DNA from: Candidatus Altimarinota bacterium
Lineage (GTDB): Bacteria; Patescibacteriota; Gracilibacteria; Absconditabacterales; Absconditicoccaceae
Reading direction: 5' to 3'
Assembly: GCA_027062165.1 (NCBI GenBank)
Contig: JAMOTU010000019.1
Location: 1 to 12,864, forward strand
Length of the DNA stretch: 12,864 nucleotides
Position numbers and translations under genes: made by a program. A model generated the notes under the pieces. That model had not been told where the DNA came from. It saw only the letters and a program-made list of their open reading frames with translations, and did no database searches. This document shows, piece after piece, positions 1 through 9,459 of the stretch; position 1 is the stretch's first letter, and every line of letters begins with the position of its first letter.

Positions 1-65
1 TTTATAAAAACTATTTCAAAATTTAAAAATTTATTCCATAAATTCAACTCCTTGATTTCAGACAA
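1..65 (-). CDS. Possible 5' end of a divergent gene (partial, unrecognised)
   Basis: Read leftward, the frame beginning at a TTG at 65-63 stays open to the window edge for 21 codons and starts (M/L)SEIKELNLWNKF. An in-frame TAA lies further upstream, near position 97. The codons AAG GAG just inside the frame resemble a Shine-Dalgarno sequence but precede only a three-codon ATG-GAA-TAA frame, so they do not help choose a start. If real, this gene is transcribed away from the tsaB-like gene at 113, like the divergent pair at 8521/8551. The fragment is too short and AT-rich to assign a function and may be chance. Confidence 0.25.
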   Translation of the reverse strand, partial: MSEIKELNLWNKFLNFEIVFI

Positions 66-82
66 AATAAAAATAATATACT
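52..82 (+). promoter_or_regulatory. Possible sigma-70-type promoter before the tsaB-like gene
   Basis: TTGATT at 52-57 and TATACT at 77-82 resemble -35 and -10 hexamers, but the 19-bp spacer is longer than ideal. Transcription would start near 89, leaving a leader of about 24 nt before the ATG at 113. In DNA this AT-rich such matches arise easily, so this is only a suggestion. A short inverted repeat, AATATT-TAA-AATATT, lies just downstream at about 87-101 and may be equally incidental. Confidence 0.2.
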
Positions 83-112
83 TTCAATATTTAAAATATT
101 AAATCAAATTTG

Positions 113-703
113 ATGTTAATAAATCTATCTTCCGATAAAGTAGAAATTTTTCAAAATAATAACATTACAATTTTAGAAAAAAATAACCTAGAAAGAAATT
201 TCCCACAAACTTTAAAAAGACTAAATCTACAGAAAAACAATAAAATTTATATCATAAATTGACCTTGAAGTTTTACTACATTAAGAGTATGAACATTAAC
301 TATAAATATAATCAATCGATTATTAAAAAAAAAATTAAATATATACAATACAAGCAAAATAGAACTTTATAAATTTTTAGTATGAAAAAATATCTTACCA
401 ACCAAGTGAATAATATATATATGACAAAGAAAAAAAGCACGACTATATGATTTTACAAAAAATACCTATGATTATATCTTATATTCTGAAATAAAAAATT
501 TAAATTCAAATTATTTCATCGACAAAATATACAATATAAACCATAATTTAAAAATTGACTTTTATTTAGAAAACAACAATTTAGTGATAAAATTCCTTTC
601 TAATATTCATAAAATATCCTTTAAAAACTTACCTTTTGTTAAAACAAACTTAATTAAACCAAATTATATATTAAGGCCAAACATTTGTTTAAAAAATAAC
701 TAA
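113..703 (+). CDS. tsaB: TsaB-like protein (tRNA t6A37 biosynthesis), divergent
   Basis: This encodes 196 residues in table 25. The identifying motif is INGPGSFTTLRVG, with G50, G52 and G60 all encoded by TGA. It matches the GPGSFTGLR(I/V)G signature of TsaB (YeaZ), the ASKHA-fold partner of TsaD that helps attach threonylcarbamoyl to A37 of tRNAs reading ANN codons. The C-terminal KPNYILRPN resembles the 'P-x-YLR-P' ending of TsaB proteins. TsaB is usually about 200-240 residues, so this is at the short end. The N-terminus (MLINLSSDKVEIF) keeps only a shadow of the usual 'ILAIDTS' strand, and the second glycine of SFTG is threonine. The ATG at 113 follows an in-frame TAA at 92-94. The next gene begins 11 bp after the stop. 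TsaB lacks the catalytic site of TsaD, so sequence drift is tolerable. Family assignment is fairly secure; activity is inferred. Confidence 0.78.
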
Positions 704-714
704 ACAACAAAATA

Positions 715-1299
715 ATGAAAAATAAGACTTTCACTTTAATAGAAATAATAATCAGTCTAATAATTATTGGAATATTAGTAATAATAGTATTTAAAATTTT
801 TACTACCATAGGAAACATCCTAATAAGAACAGAAAATGAAAAAAACTTACAAACAGAAATATTATATTTAAATCAATTATTAGAAAATCTGTTAGATAAC
901 TACTCACTTGACTATAGCAAATATAATTTCTTAAAAACAACTAACTGACTTTCAAGCTGATTATATCTTATAGACGAAAACAATTCTAAACATATTAGCA
1001 TTTATCAAACTTGAAATTGCAATATAACAAATTGGAAAGATATTCATATCAAAAACTGCTGGCTAGAAATAAATATAGACTGAAAAACTTTTCCATTAAC
1101 CAATACTTGAACTACTTTTATAAACAACTTTATTTTTAAAATAATACCTTTTGAAAAAAATCCAAATAACTTCTCGGGAATATATCAACCATGAATAGGT
1201 ATTAACTGAACTTTTTATATCAAAAGATACAATCCTTTTTCACGGCCAATGAAAGTAAAAATAAATTATGAAAACTTTTATGATATAAAATCTAGATAA
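715..1299 (+). CDS. Type IV pilin-like protein with prepilin-type N-terminus
   Basis: This is a 194-residue protein beginning MKNKT-FTLIEIIISLIIIGILVIIVF. It has a short basic leader, then F-T-x-x-E with glutamate at position +5 (E10), then about 20 hydrophobic residues. This is the class III signal of type IV pilins and type II secretion pseudopilins, which a prepilin peptidase (PilD) cleaves before the phenylalanine and methylates. The residue before the cut is Thr5 instead of the usual glycine. The rest (about 35-194) is polar, rich in Asn, Ile and Trp, with two cysteines near the middle (NCN and NCW), as in a minor-pilin head. The head does not suggest a named pilin. It lies 11 bp after the tsaB-like gene, and its TAA shares one base with the ATG of the next gene, so the two pilin-type proteins are probably co-expressed. 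It may be a minor pilin or a competence-type pseudopilin. Confidence 0.8.
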
Positions 1300-2123
1300 T
1301 GAAAAAAAAATGCTCTATTCTTATCTTTGTACTATTTATGATGATTGTAACTAGTTTATTTGCCATTTTAATAGCCATTTTCTTAAAGAATATATTAAAT
1401 CGATGAACTATATTATACAAGTTTGAAAAAGCTTATTATTTAGCATATTGAGGAATAGAATTAGAATTAACAAAAATCAAATATCACAGCCGATGATTTG
1501 AAGATAAAATTGATAGTTGATCAAATACCAATAAAAACTGGAAATGTAAAAATTGTTATTTTTCTGTAACTAACAAAAGCTTGTCCAAATTTGTTGTTAA
1601 CGATCGACATATATTAGAAAAATCTTATACCAGTTGTTCAGATATAAATGAAAATTGGTTTATTAATTTTCAAAAAGCAGGTGATGGTATACTATTACCT
1701 TTATACATCAATACAGACAGCAACTTAAATAACGAAAATCCTCTTTCAGGAAACGATATAAACCCTATTACAAACTTTACACCTGTTAAATTGTTTCGGA
1801 CTTGACAAGCAGCAGGAGTAAGTTATATATTTGGAATAACTGACTGAAACACAACTAAAATAATAACTTGAACTTTTTCTCAAGCACAATGAAACATAAT
1901 TTTATTAAATTCTTTACCAACATTCACAAATAAAAAAATATTTTGGGGATATTTTCAAAAAACAAATCAAAATATGCATTATTGCTTTCAATTTAGCCAA
2001 AAAGTCCCCACCAATTGGAATTTAGTTAGTTCAGAATGAATATATCAAAATTTTCAACTTATATTAAAATGAACAAAATTTTCAAAAATACCAGAATATA
2101 TAGTATATAGTATTATAAAATAG
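1299..2123 (+). CDS. PilX/GspK-like minor pilin, membrane-anchored
   Basis: This is a 274-residue protein with a basic N-terminus (MKKK), a long hydrophobic segment at about residues 6-29, and then KAYYLAYGGIELELTKIK at about 44-61. That motif resembles the 'A-x-x-LAxxGIE' segment after the membrane helix in PilX and GspK-type minor pilins. There is no FTLIE-type prepilin site, which is usual for such PilX-like proteins in many lineages. The large extracytoplasmic part holds several cysteines (CKNC, SC, YC) that could form disulfides. The ATG at 1299 overlaps the last base of the upstream pilin stop (TAATG), which fixes the start and indicates translational coupling. In-frame TGA codons run throughout, for example at the first G of YGGIE. 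The role in pilus priming or adhesion is inferred from motif and neighbour only. The stop lies 9 bp from the stop of the convergent surface-protein gene. Confidence 0.68.
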
Positions 2124-2148
2124 CAATACAACTTATCTAGTTATAATA
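2111..2148. terminator. Inverted repeat spanning two convergent stop codons
   Basis: TATTATAA at 2111-2118 and TTATAATA at 2141-2148 are perfect 8-bp inverted arms separated by 22 bp. They bracket the TAG of the plus-strand pilin gene (2121-2123) and the TAA of the minus-strand surface-protein gene (2135-2133). The position suits a bidirectional terminator. However, the stem is pure A+T and no strong T-run follows, so the hairpin would be weak and may be chance. Confidence 0.25.
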
Positions 2149-4790
2149 AATTCATTTGTTGAATAATTAGTTTTTGAGCTCTCAAATCCATTGTTAATTT
2201 TTTCAGTCCAAATATTACCTATTAATAAACCATAACTACTATCTATCCAACCTTTAAATAGGTTATCACTTCTGTCTCATATACCATCTAAATCAGAATC
2301 TTTTTGGTCAGGATTATAATCAAAAGGACAATTATCAAACTGAGGCTTTTCTCATTTTGTATAATTTTTTAAAATAGTTTGCCTTTGTTTTTCTAATAAA
2401 CTTTGATTTATTATAGAAGAATCTATTTTACAATCTGAGTTTTCTTTTAGTAACAATCAAATTAAATTAGGAATTCAGTCTCCATCTATATCATCATCAC
2501 ACAAATCAGGAATACCATCTTTGTCCATATCACAATGCAATCTTTTATATTCTAAAGGAGAACACATCTTTCTTCCTCTTACTCATTGTATCAAAGAAGC
2601 TTCATATCTTTCTCAGTTTCTTGTATAAACAATAGCTTTTACCTTAAAAGATCATGGTTTATAAAAAATATGGCTATTTCTTAAACTTTCTTCTAAAGGT
2701 TTAAAAGAAAAACTATTATTTATATCTTCAAAATACCATTTTATCAAAGTAATTTCAGATAATTTCAAATTATTTAAAATAATTTTATAATTTACTCTCT
2801 CTCAAACATTAACTAACAATCTATCAGCTGTCAAAGAAATTCATTTTCACTTTTTCAAATTTTTTTCATTTATTACTATTGTAATATGATTATCTAAATA
2901 TCTATTATCAAATAATACTATTTTTTGTCTTACAACATAAACTCACGGCTTTTGATATATATGATACATCTTTAATTCTTTATTATTTACTCTAAACCCA
3001 TCCCCAAAATTTCGATATATAGTTTTTATATCTGAATATTTAAATCCTTTTATTTTAGTATTAAATAAAATCTTTCTTCACACTATACTTTCCATAGGTT
3101 TGGCTATAAAATAAGCTCATATATTTTGATTAAATTTATCATTAACTCATATATTCAACTGAGCTGTAGCTACAATGTGATTTTCTTCATCTAATCATTG
3201 AGCTAGCACAGGATGTGTTCATTTTGTAAAATATATTTTAGAAACCACCTTATCAGGAATTACAATCTTTTTATCTCTCTCGTTAAAAATCCATTTAATT
3301 TTTTTTATATTTCATTTTGTAAAAGCTTTACAAACTACTTTTAAAGGTTTCATACCTACCAAAGGTTCACAATATATTTGCAAACCATATTTTATATCTA
3401 ATTTATCCAACTTTATAGTCAATGACGCACTTTTAACTTTTCAATCTTTAAAATACCCATAAGCTACTACATTATAAATGCCGCCGTTTTTATAATAATG
3501 ACTGGTTTGTATTCACCTATTTTTTTTTCAATCTCAAAAAAACCAATTTAATTGTTTTAAATCTCAAACATATTTAGCTTCAAATTTAATATTAGAAGGT
3601 GCTGTGCCTCACAAAGGATAGGCATTTATTTGTAAGGCTATAAGATTACTACTATTATTTTCACAAACATCTCAAATTCAATTATGATTATAATCTTTTT
3701 GACCAGGATTAGGTATAAAAATACAATTATCTCGCTTTTTTCAATCTAAAAGTTTTGATAATATTATATTTCATCTGTTATCAACTACTCAAACTGGATT
3801 TTTGATTCAATCTCCATCTATATCATCATCACAAACATCTCATATTCCATCATTGTCTGTATCTTTTTGATAAGGATTATAACTATAAGGACAATTGTCA
3901 TCTTTATTTAAAATTCAGTCATTATCATAATCTAAGTCAAAATCACACTTTATAACACTCTTAACTTTTTCTATAATATCTAAAACTAATTTTTTAGGAA
4001 CAGGTTTTGAAAAATCTTTTATATTTTTTATATAGTCTTCGGAAATTATACCATTTTCTAATAAAAAATTTACTTGAGCTATAGGCCGCTGGCCTTCAGA
4101 TAAATTTTGAAAAGTTCTAAATCAACAATCCTTCAAATTAAAAGTACAATACTTTAAATATGTATTAAACTGAGAAATATTTTCTATATGACAGCTATTT
4201 CAAGCACATTTATCTAATCACTTTTCAATATTACGTAAATCTTCTTCATTAAATACTTTTTTTAGAATACTATTCTCTGGTAATTTGTTATACCAATCTA
4301 AAACTTTTTGCCAATTAATATAATATTTATTATACAATTTAGTTGCCACTATGTTAGTTAAGATTTGTATCAAATCAGCATAACTAGCATAATTAGCACC
4401 ACAAAATTTACCAGGACATATTGGACTTAGTTCTCTAGGATATCAATGAATATATCATTTATCTGCAGCATATGCAATACAATAATAATAATCTTGTTTA
4501 TTGTAAAAAGTAGACCTGTAAAAAATATCATCAAAATTGCTAGTTGATTTATTTTTGAACTCTTGCCACCAAGAAGAATTATATTTTTCATATGCCCATC
4601 TAGGAGGATGCAAACAATCAAAACAATCAACTAAGTTTAAAAATCTAACTAATTCATAACGAGAAATAGGTGTAGAATTGTTATATTTCGAAATATCTAT
4701 TCAAAGCTTAGGTAATATATTTATAAAATCGAATGAAAAAACTACAAATACCAAAAAAATTAAAACAAATCAAAAAATTTTTCTTTTCAT
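2133..4790 (-). CDS. Large surface protein: SLH-like, TSP type 3 and PKD-like domains
   Basis: This is an 885-residue exported protein. Residues 4-25 form a signal or anchor helix. Residues about 36-150 look like S-layer-homology repeats (PISRYELVRF, FDDI, AADKGYIHGYP, SYADLIQIL) but are rich in cysteine (DCFDCL, ICPGKFCG). Residues about 282-380 form a thrombospondin type 3 cluster with D-x-D-x-D-G calcium loops, DNCP, NP-Q-D and GIGDVCDDD. Residues about 384-465 form a PKD domain (WFFGDG, then H-Y-Y-x-x-GGIYNV). Further PKD-like segments follow, each with aromatic, G and H-x-Y-x-x-G landmarks (for example FGDGF with MYHIYQKPGVYVV). A second TSP3 cluster spans about 753-840, and the protein ends in a short tail with no sorting motif. 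It probably sits on the outside of the cell, binds calcium and mediates adhesion or structure. It is last in the LCP-RSH operon, 15 bp after the RSH stop. An in-frame ATG at 4799, directly after a TAG, is an alternative start adding three residues. Confidence 0.82.
2479..2501 (-). repeat. 23-bp exact direct repeat, copy 1 (TSP3 calcium loop)
   Basis: This is identical over 23 bp to 3811-3833. Both copies encode the core of the thrombospondin type 3 motif CDDDIDGDG in the same frame of the surface-protein gene. They lie about 1.3 kb apart, one in each TSP3 cluster. The similarity is explained by the protein repeat, but codon-level identity in such a divergent protein suggests recent duplication or gene conversion. 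Confidence 0.8.
3811..3833 (-). repeat. 23-bp exact direct repeat, copy 2 (TSP3 calcium loop)
   Basis: This is the second copy of the repeat at 2479-2501, in the N-terminal TSP3 cluster. It is flanked by a TGA glycine codon, as in copy 1, but the neighbouring codons differ at third positions (GAT-TGA here, GAC-TGA in copy 1). The identity therefore does not extend on that side. Confidence 0.8.
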
Positions 4791-4805
4791 ACAAAACATC
4801 TAATT

Positions 4806-7052
4806 TTATAAAACTTTTACCTCTTTTATTTTAAAAATTTCTTTAGTATTTTTCAACTCTTTTAAAAGATAATACATCTTGGAAGGAATTTTAAATTCAG
4901 CCAAAATATTTACCCAAATAAAATGCTTGTACTTCTTCTCTGGTTGTACTCTAATGTCCCTAATATTTATCTGAAGTTCTGAAAATATCATTAAAATCTG
5001 CATTAAAATTCAAGGTTTATCAAGCATATATCATCAAATTTTCAGATAATATATATTAGGTTCTTCTCCTTCCCAATGTGCTTCTACTAATTTATCAAAG
5101 GAAATACTTTTTAAAGCTTTACAAGACAATGTATGAATCTTAATTCAGTCCTTCCCCACCCTTCATATAATCTTATCTCCAGGTTTAGGTTTACATTCCG
5201 GGCAAACTTTGTAATCAACCACTTTATCAATATCTATTATAATATTCTTTCAAACACTTTTTTCTTTCTTTTTAATAACTTTTTCCTCTGCTTTTATATT
5301 TTTATCTTCAGAAGTTACTACTTCTGGATAAAATTTCTTAATAAATTTTATAATACTCTCCTTTCCTTCAGCAATATTAACTAAAAAATTTTCCAGCTCT
5401 TCCTTTGAAAAAGATTTAGAAATTTTATCTTTCCTAGTAAATAAAGTAGGTAATCATAATTGCTTCAACTTTTCATCTAATTTACGGATTCACAAATTAA
5501 TTAAATCCCTTTTAGCTTGCTGCTTTAAAAATCTATTCAATTTAGCTTTTGCGGAAGGTGTATATAGCACATTTAACCAAGATTTACTAGCGCTATATCT
5601 ATTCTTATAAACTTTTATTTCCACAATATCTCAATTTTTTAACTTATAATCAATAGGAACTATCCTTCAATTTACCAAAGCATTCTTAAATCTTAAACCT
5701 ATATCTGTATGAATTCTAAAAGCAAAATCTAAAACAGTACTTCCCTTAGGAAGCTCAATAATATCCCCTTTAGGAGTATAAACAAAAATATTTTTTTCTA
5801 AAATTTCAATCTGCAAAGCATCTTTAAACTTTTCCTTTTCTATTTCTACTTGATAAGATTTTACTATATCTTGCAATTTTTTAATCCACTGAGCCTGTCT
5901 TTCTTCAACTGAAACCGGTTTTAAACCAGCTTCTTTATAAGCAAAATGTGCTGCTACTCAATATTCCGCCTTTATATCCATTTCTTTTGTCCTAATCTGA
6001 ATTTCTACAGGAAAATCAAACATTCACAAAATAGTTGTATGAAGAGATTGATAACCATTCGGTTTAGGAACAGCTATATAGTCTTTAATTTTTTTAATAA
6101 TAGGAGTATACTTTGAATGAATTATTCACAGAATATTATAACAATTTGATATAGAATCAGTTATAATCCTAAAAGCTAATATATCCATTACTTTACTAAT
6201 GTCTTTTGTTTGATATTTTTGAAGTTTCTTATAAATTCTATAAGGTGATTTTAATCTTCCTTTAATAGTATAATATTTGATATTGTTTTCTTCTAATAAA
6301 TGTTTTAATTTCAAAATTCCCTTTTCTATATATCTTTCTCCATTACCATACTTTTTCTTAACATATTTAAATATTCTAAAAAACTCTTTTTCGTTTAAAA
6401 TTCTAAATGCTCAATTTTCTAAATATCATTGAAAAACAGAAAGTCCTAATCTTTGTGCAATGGGAACATATATTTTCAATGTTTCCAATGCTATCCTCTT
6501 TCTTTTTTCAAGTTTTGGATGATAATGAAGAGTCTGAATATTATGAATACGATCGGCTAATTTTATAAAAATAACTCTTAAATCTTCTCACATAGCTAAA
6601 AATGTTTTTTTCAAAGTTTCTAATTGTCTAAGCTCTCCAGCCTCTTTTTTATCAGAAATATGTTTATATCTTACCTTAGACACTTTTACTAATCATTGGC
6701 AAAGCTTAGCTACCTCTTCTCAAAAATTATTTTTTATATCTTCGTAAGTATAAGGGGTATCTTCTATAACATCATGTAAAAGACAAGCTTGAATAGAAGC
6801 AATATCAGGTTTTATTTTCATCAAAAATTGAGTAGCTCTCACTGGATGGACTATATAAGGCTCCCCAGAAAGTCTTTTTTGCCCTTGATGAGCCTTTTTA
6901 GCGAAATCATATGCTTTATCAATTGAAGAAAGTTGACTACTAGGCAAATATTCTGAAGCTTTACTTTTAATATCTTCTACTAAAAGATCAACTTTATTAA
7001 TATCAAAAATGGGTTGATAATTTATAAAATTTTCCAACTCTTGAATATCCAT
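4806..7052 (-). CDS. rel: Bifunctional (p)ppGpp synthetase/hydrolase, RelA/SpoT (long RSH)
   Basis: This is a 748-residue protein, the usual length for a long RelA/SpoT homologue, which makes and degrades the alarmone (p)ppGpp in the stringent response. The N-terminal HD hydrolase domain keeps its metal and catalytic residues: H93-D94 with E97-D98 in HDVIEDT, and D167/N171 in LADRIHN. The synthetase domain has [12 protein letters not shown] (265 onward), D290 in MDILAFR and E350 in EIQIRT, all expected for activity. A TGS domain follows (about 422-480, starting IFVYTPKGD), then a helical part, a zinc-finger-like segment (C617-x2-C620, PKPGD, H640-x3-C644) and a C-terminal ACT domain (about 660-748). 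Both catalytic halves look intact, so it is probably bifunctional. It sits 17 bp after the LCP gene and 15 bp before the surface-protein gene. Some TGA codons fall in conserved positions, such as the G of [11 protein letters not shown]. Confidence 0.95.
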
Positions 7053-7069
7053 ATCTAAAAAATTACCAA

Positions 7070-8521
7070 TTATCTAATAAAATCGTTACCTATTATTATA
7101 TTCATATCAATATCTCATGTCAAATTTCTTTTATTAACTTTTTCAAAAGGCAAAAACATCTTTAAAAGTTCTATTGTGTTTGAGTAATCATCTCAAGATC
7201 TATAAAAAACAATTGTTCAACTATATACTGCCGAAGCATTTTTTACATTTACCACATTGAAAGCATATACTTTTAAGTTTTTAGCTAACTTAGAAGCTAT
7301 TGGATATGCATATCAATACTTTCTATATAAAAATTTTTTACTAACACCATTTTCTATTTGTATCTTTGGATTTTCTAATAAAAACTTTTGGTTATAAATA
7401 ACTATAAAAGCAAATTTCTTCATATTTTCGTAAAATCCTGGATTATCTGGTGTAGCACCTATTGGAAGTAATACAGAAAGTCCATTAAATAAATCTCTAG
7501 GAGGATAATAAAGTAAACATCAAGGCTCTACTGATTTTCGACTAGACCAATCACAATCTGCTGTATAGACAAAAGAAAAGAAATGTTTTATTTTATCTAT
7601 ATATTGAACTAATCCCAAAATTTCTTTGAAGCTTAAATCTGTAAAAACCATCTGACTATACTGAAAATAAAGTTGTTTTATTTTGGATACGTCAAATAAA
7701 ACTTTTGAAGAAAATAACTTATTTAAAACTGCTTTTATAATTTGTTGTTGTCTCTGAGATCTAGAAAAATCAGATGTAGAATGTCTGGATCTAGCATATA
7801 TCAACGCATCCCGTCCATTCATATGCCGCCATCATTTTTTAAATTTTATTGTTGTCCGTCCTCAATCATATGTAGGGTATTTAGTATCTATCAAAGTATA
7901 AGGCACATAAACATCTATACCTCCCAACTTATTGATAAAATCTACAAAACCTTTAAATGTCACAATAACATATTTTTGAACTTGAATATCAGTAATCTCT
8001 TTTATTTTCTTTTCCAAACTCTTAGCAGCCAAATCTATCGCAGCCCTTTTTCATAACTTATTTTTGTTGGTCAAATATACTGTAGCAAACAAGCCATTTA
8101 TCTTACCTTTATAACCAATATCTTTATCTTCTATATATAAATCTCTTGGTATAGACAAAAAAGTAACAGTCTTTAAATTAGGATTATAAGAAGCTATCAT
8201 TATTGTATCGGTAAGCCAACCACCTGGCCATTCCTCACCGCCACATCACAGAATAAGAAAATTAATCTGTCAAAGATCATCTGCTTCTAATTGTTTCCCA
8301 AATGTCTTAGAAGTAGCTATTAACAAAACTTTAGATACCTTTTTAAAAAATCACTTTAAAACAACATTAATATATGAAAACGCAATAAAAATTATAAAAA
8401 AAATAAAAACATAAACAAAAAGTCTTGTAAAAAATCTTAAATTAAATATCCTTTTAATAAGATTAGAAAAATCTATATAATTTGTTTGTAATCTTGTTAT
8501 ATCTTTAGATTTAAAACTCAT
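7070..8521 (-). CDS. LytR-CpsA-Psr (LCP) family phosphotransferase with LytR_C-like domain
   Basis: This is a 483-residue protein with a cytoplasmic N-terminus, one membrane helix at about 31-57, and an outer LCP domain at about 85-265. The domain carries INFLILGCGGEEW, LTDTIMIAS (D105), FLSIPRDLYI, GGIDVYVPY and the signature NGRDALIYARSRH followed by DFSRSQRQQ. The conserved arginines and aspartates bind the pyrophosphate of a polyprenyl-linked polymer. LCP enzymes move wall polymers or glycans from the lipid carrier onto peptidoglycan or surface proteins. Residues about 390-483 fit the LytR C-terminal domain (IQIENG, a central alternating strand region, then a terminal IIIGNDF). The ATG at 8521 is preceded directly by an in-frame TAG, so no earlier start is possible. 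It is first of a three-gene operon with RSH and the TSP3/PKD surface protein, hinting that its product decorates or anchors that surface layer. Its 5' end is 29 bp from the divergent PrsW-like gene. Confidence 0.92.
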
Positions 8522-8550
8522 CTATTTATCTCAAGATTTAAATTAAAATA
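8522..8550. promoter_or_regulatory. 29-bp divergent intergenic gap
   Basis: Only 29 bp, nearly all A/T, separate the ATG of the LCP gene (minus strand) from the ATG of the PrsW-like gene (plus strand). Two back-to-back promoters cannot fit, so at least one set of promoter elements must lie inside the opposite gene and leaders must be very short or absent. No Shine-Dalgarno sequence is seen for either gene. I cannot place -10 or -35 boxes with confidence. Confidence 0.4.
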
Positions 8551-9459
8551 ATGAAGCGATTTATCATTAGTTTTTTAATAATATTAAATTTTATAATCTT
8601 CAATATACGAATCTGGTTAATAAAATACATTTTTGGAAAAAACATATCCAAACGATTAATACTAGTACTTATCCTGATAGGATTAGTTAGTTGATGAAGT
8701 ATTTTATACTATCCTCATCTGTTAGAAACATTTAATTTATCTTCTTTTGACTTTACAAATCAAAAAATATCTATTTTAACAAATTTTTCAACATTATTAT
8801 ATTTTCTCTTTTATCTCAGTATAATAAATATCTCTTTTTTCTTTCTTATATCAAAGGCAAGGAATCTAAAAATATTCTTTAAATTATTATCTACTTATCT
8901 ATTACAAAGCATTATTTTATTCATTCTAATTAAAAATTTCTTTAATTCAGAAATACTATACTACTATATATATGTAGCCATATGAGAAGAACTAGTAAAA
9001 TTCTTTTTAAGTTTATGCTTATTCCTAAAATTTTGAAAAGTAATAAGTGATATGATAGCGTTTTCTATATTTGGAGCTATCAGTTTTGCTTTTGTAGAAA
9101 ATTTCGTATACCTATTCTGAAACTTATCAAAAGACAATATCTCAATTTTTATATGATGAACGTGATTAATTATATCAAGATGATTAATATGATTTATGGC
9201 ACATACAATATTTACTTGAAGTATCGGACAATTTATATATAAATACTTTTTATCAAAAAAAACAATCTTTTTAAGTTGATTCTTATTTTGAATAATATTA
9301 CATCTGTCTTATGACAGCCTATTAACTATAAATTTTAAACGAATTATACCTATATTTATACTAGGAGGATATTTGCGACTCTCGTATCTCTTTTACAATT
9401 CCGATAGATTTTACAATTATTACTACCAAATAAATGCAACTATGGATAAACACTCCTAA
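8551..9459 (+). CDS. PrsW-family intramembrane protease
   Basis: This is a 302-residue, very hydrophobic protein with about eight predicted membrane segments. It carries the PrsW landmarks in order: G-E146-E147-L-V-K150 (the EExxK motif), FAFVE183N184 (the FxxxEN motif), H218 in MAHTIFTG, and H251 in LHLSYD with D255. In Bacillus PrsW these acidic and histidine residues lie in the membrane, and the protease clips an anti-sigma factor (RsiW) at site 1. The wider family includes archaeal and CPR members of unknown substrate. No anti-sigma or sigma gene is visible here, so the substrate is unknown. The start follows an in-frame TAA at 8539-8541. The last 26 bp overlap the next gene, which suggests coupled translation, and an HtrA protease follows two genes on. 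TGA supplies many glycines, including the one just before the EE pair. Confidence 0.85.

Noticed and set aside
28..52. AAGGAG followed by ATG on the minus strand, as a gene start
   Set aside because: The ATG is followed at once by GAA-TAA, so it encodes only two residues.
2440..3950. Repeated DNA looking like a CRISPR or tandem array
   Set aside because: The recurring words (GATGATGATATAGATGGA-type on the minus strand) encode thrombospondin type 3 calcium loops in frame and have no regular spacing.
5133..5384. Plus-strand open frame of 83 codons, rich in F, N and Y
   Set aside because: It lies antisense inside the RSH gene; its composition is that of a shadow of an AT-rich coding strand.
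7742..8056. Plus-strand open frame of 104 codons, rich in Ser, Ile and Phe
   Set aside because: It is antisense to the conserved LCP domain, with no family motif; a shadow frame.
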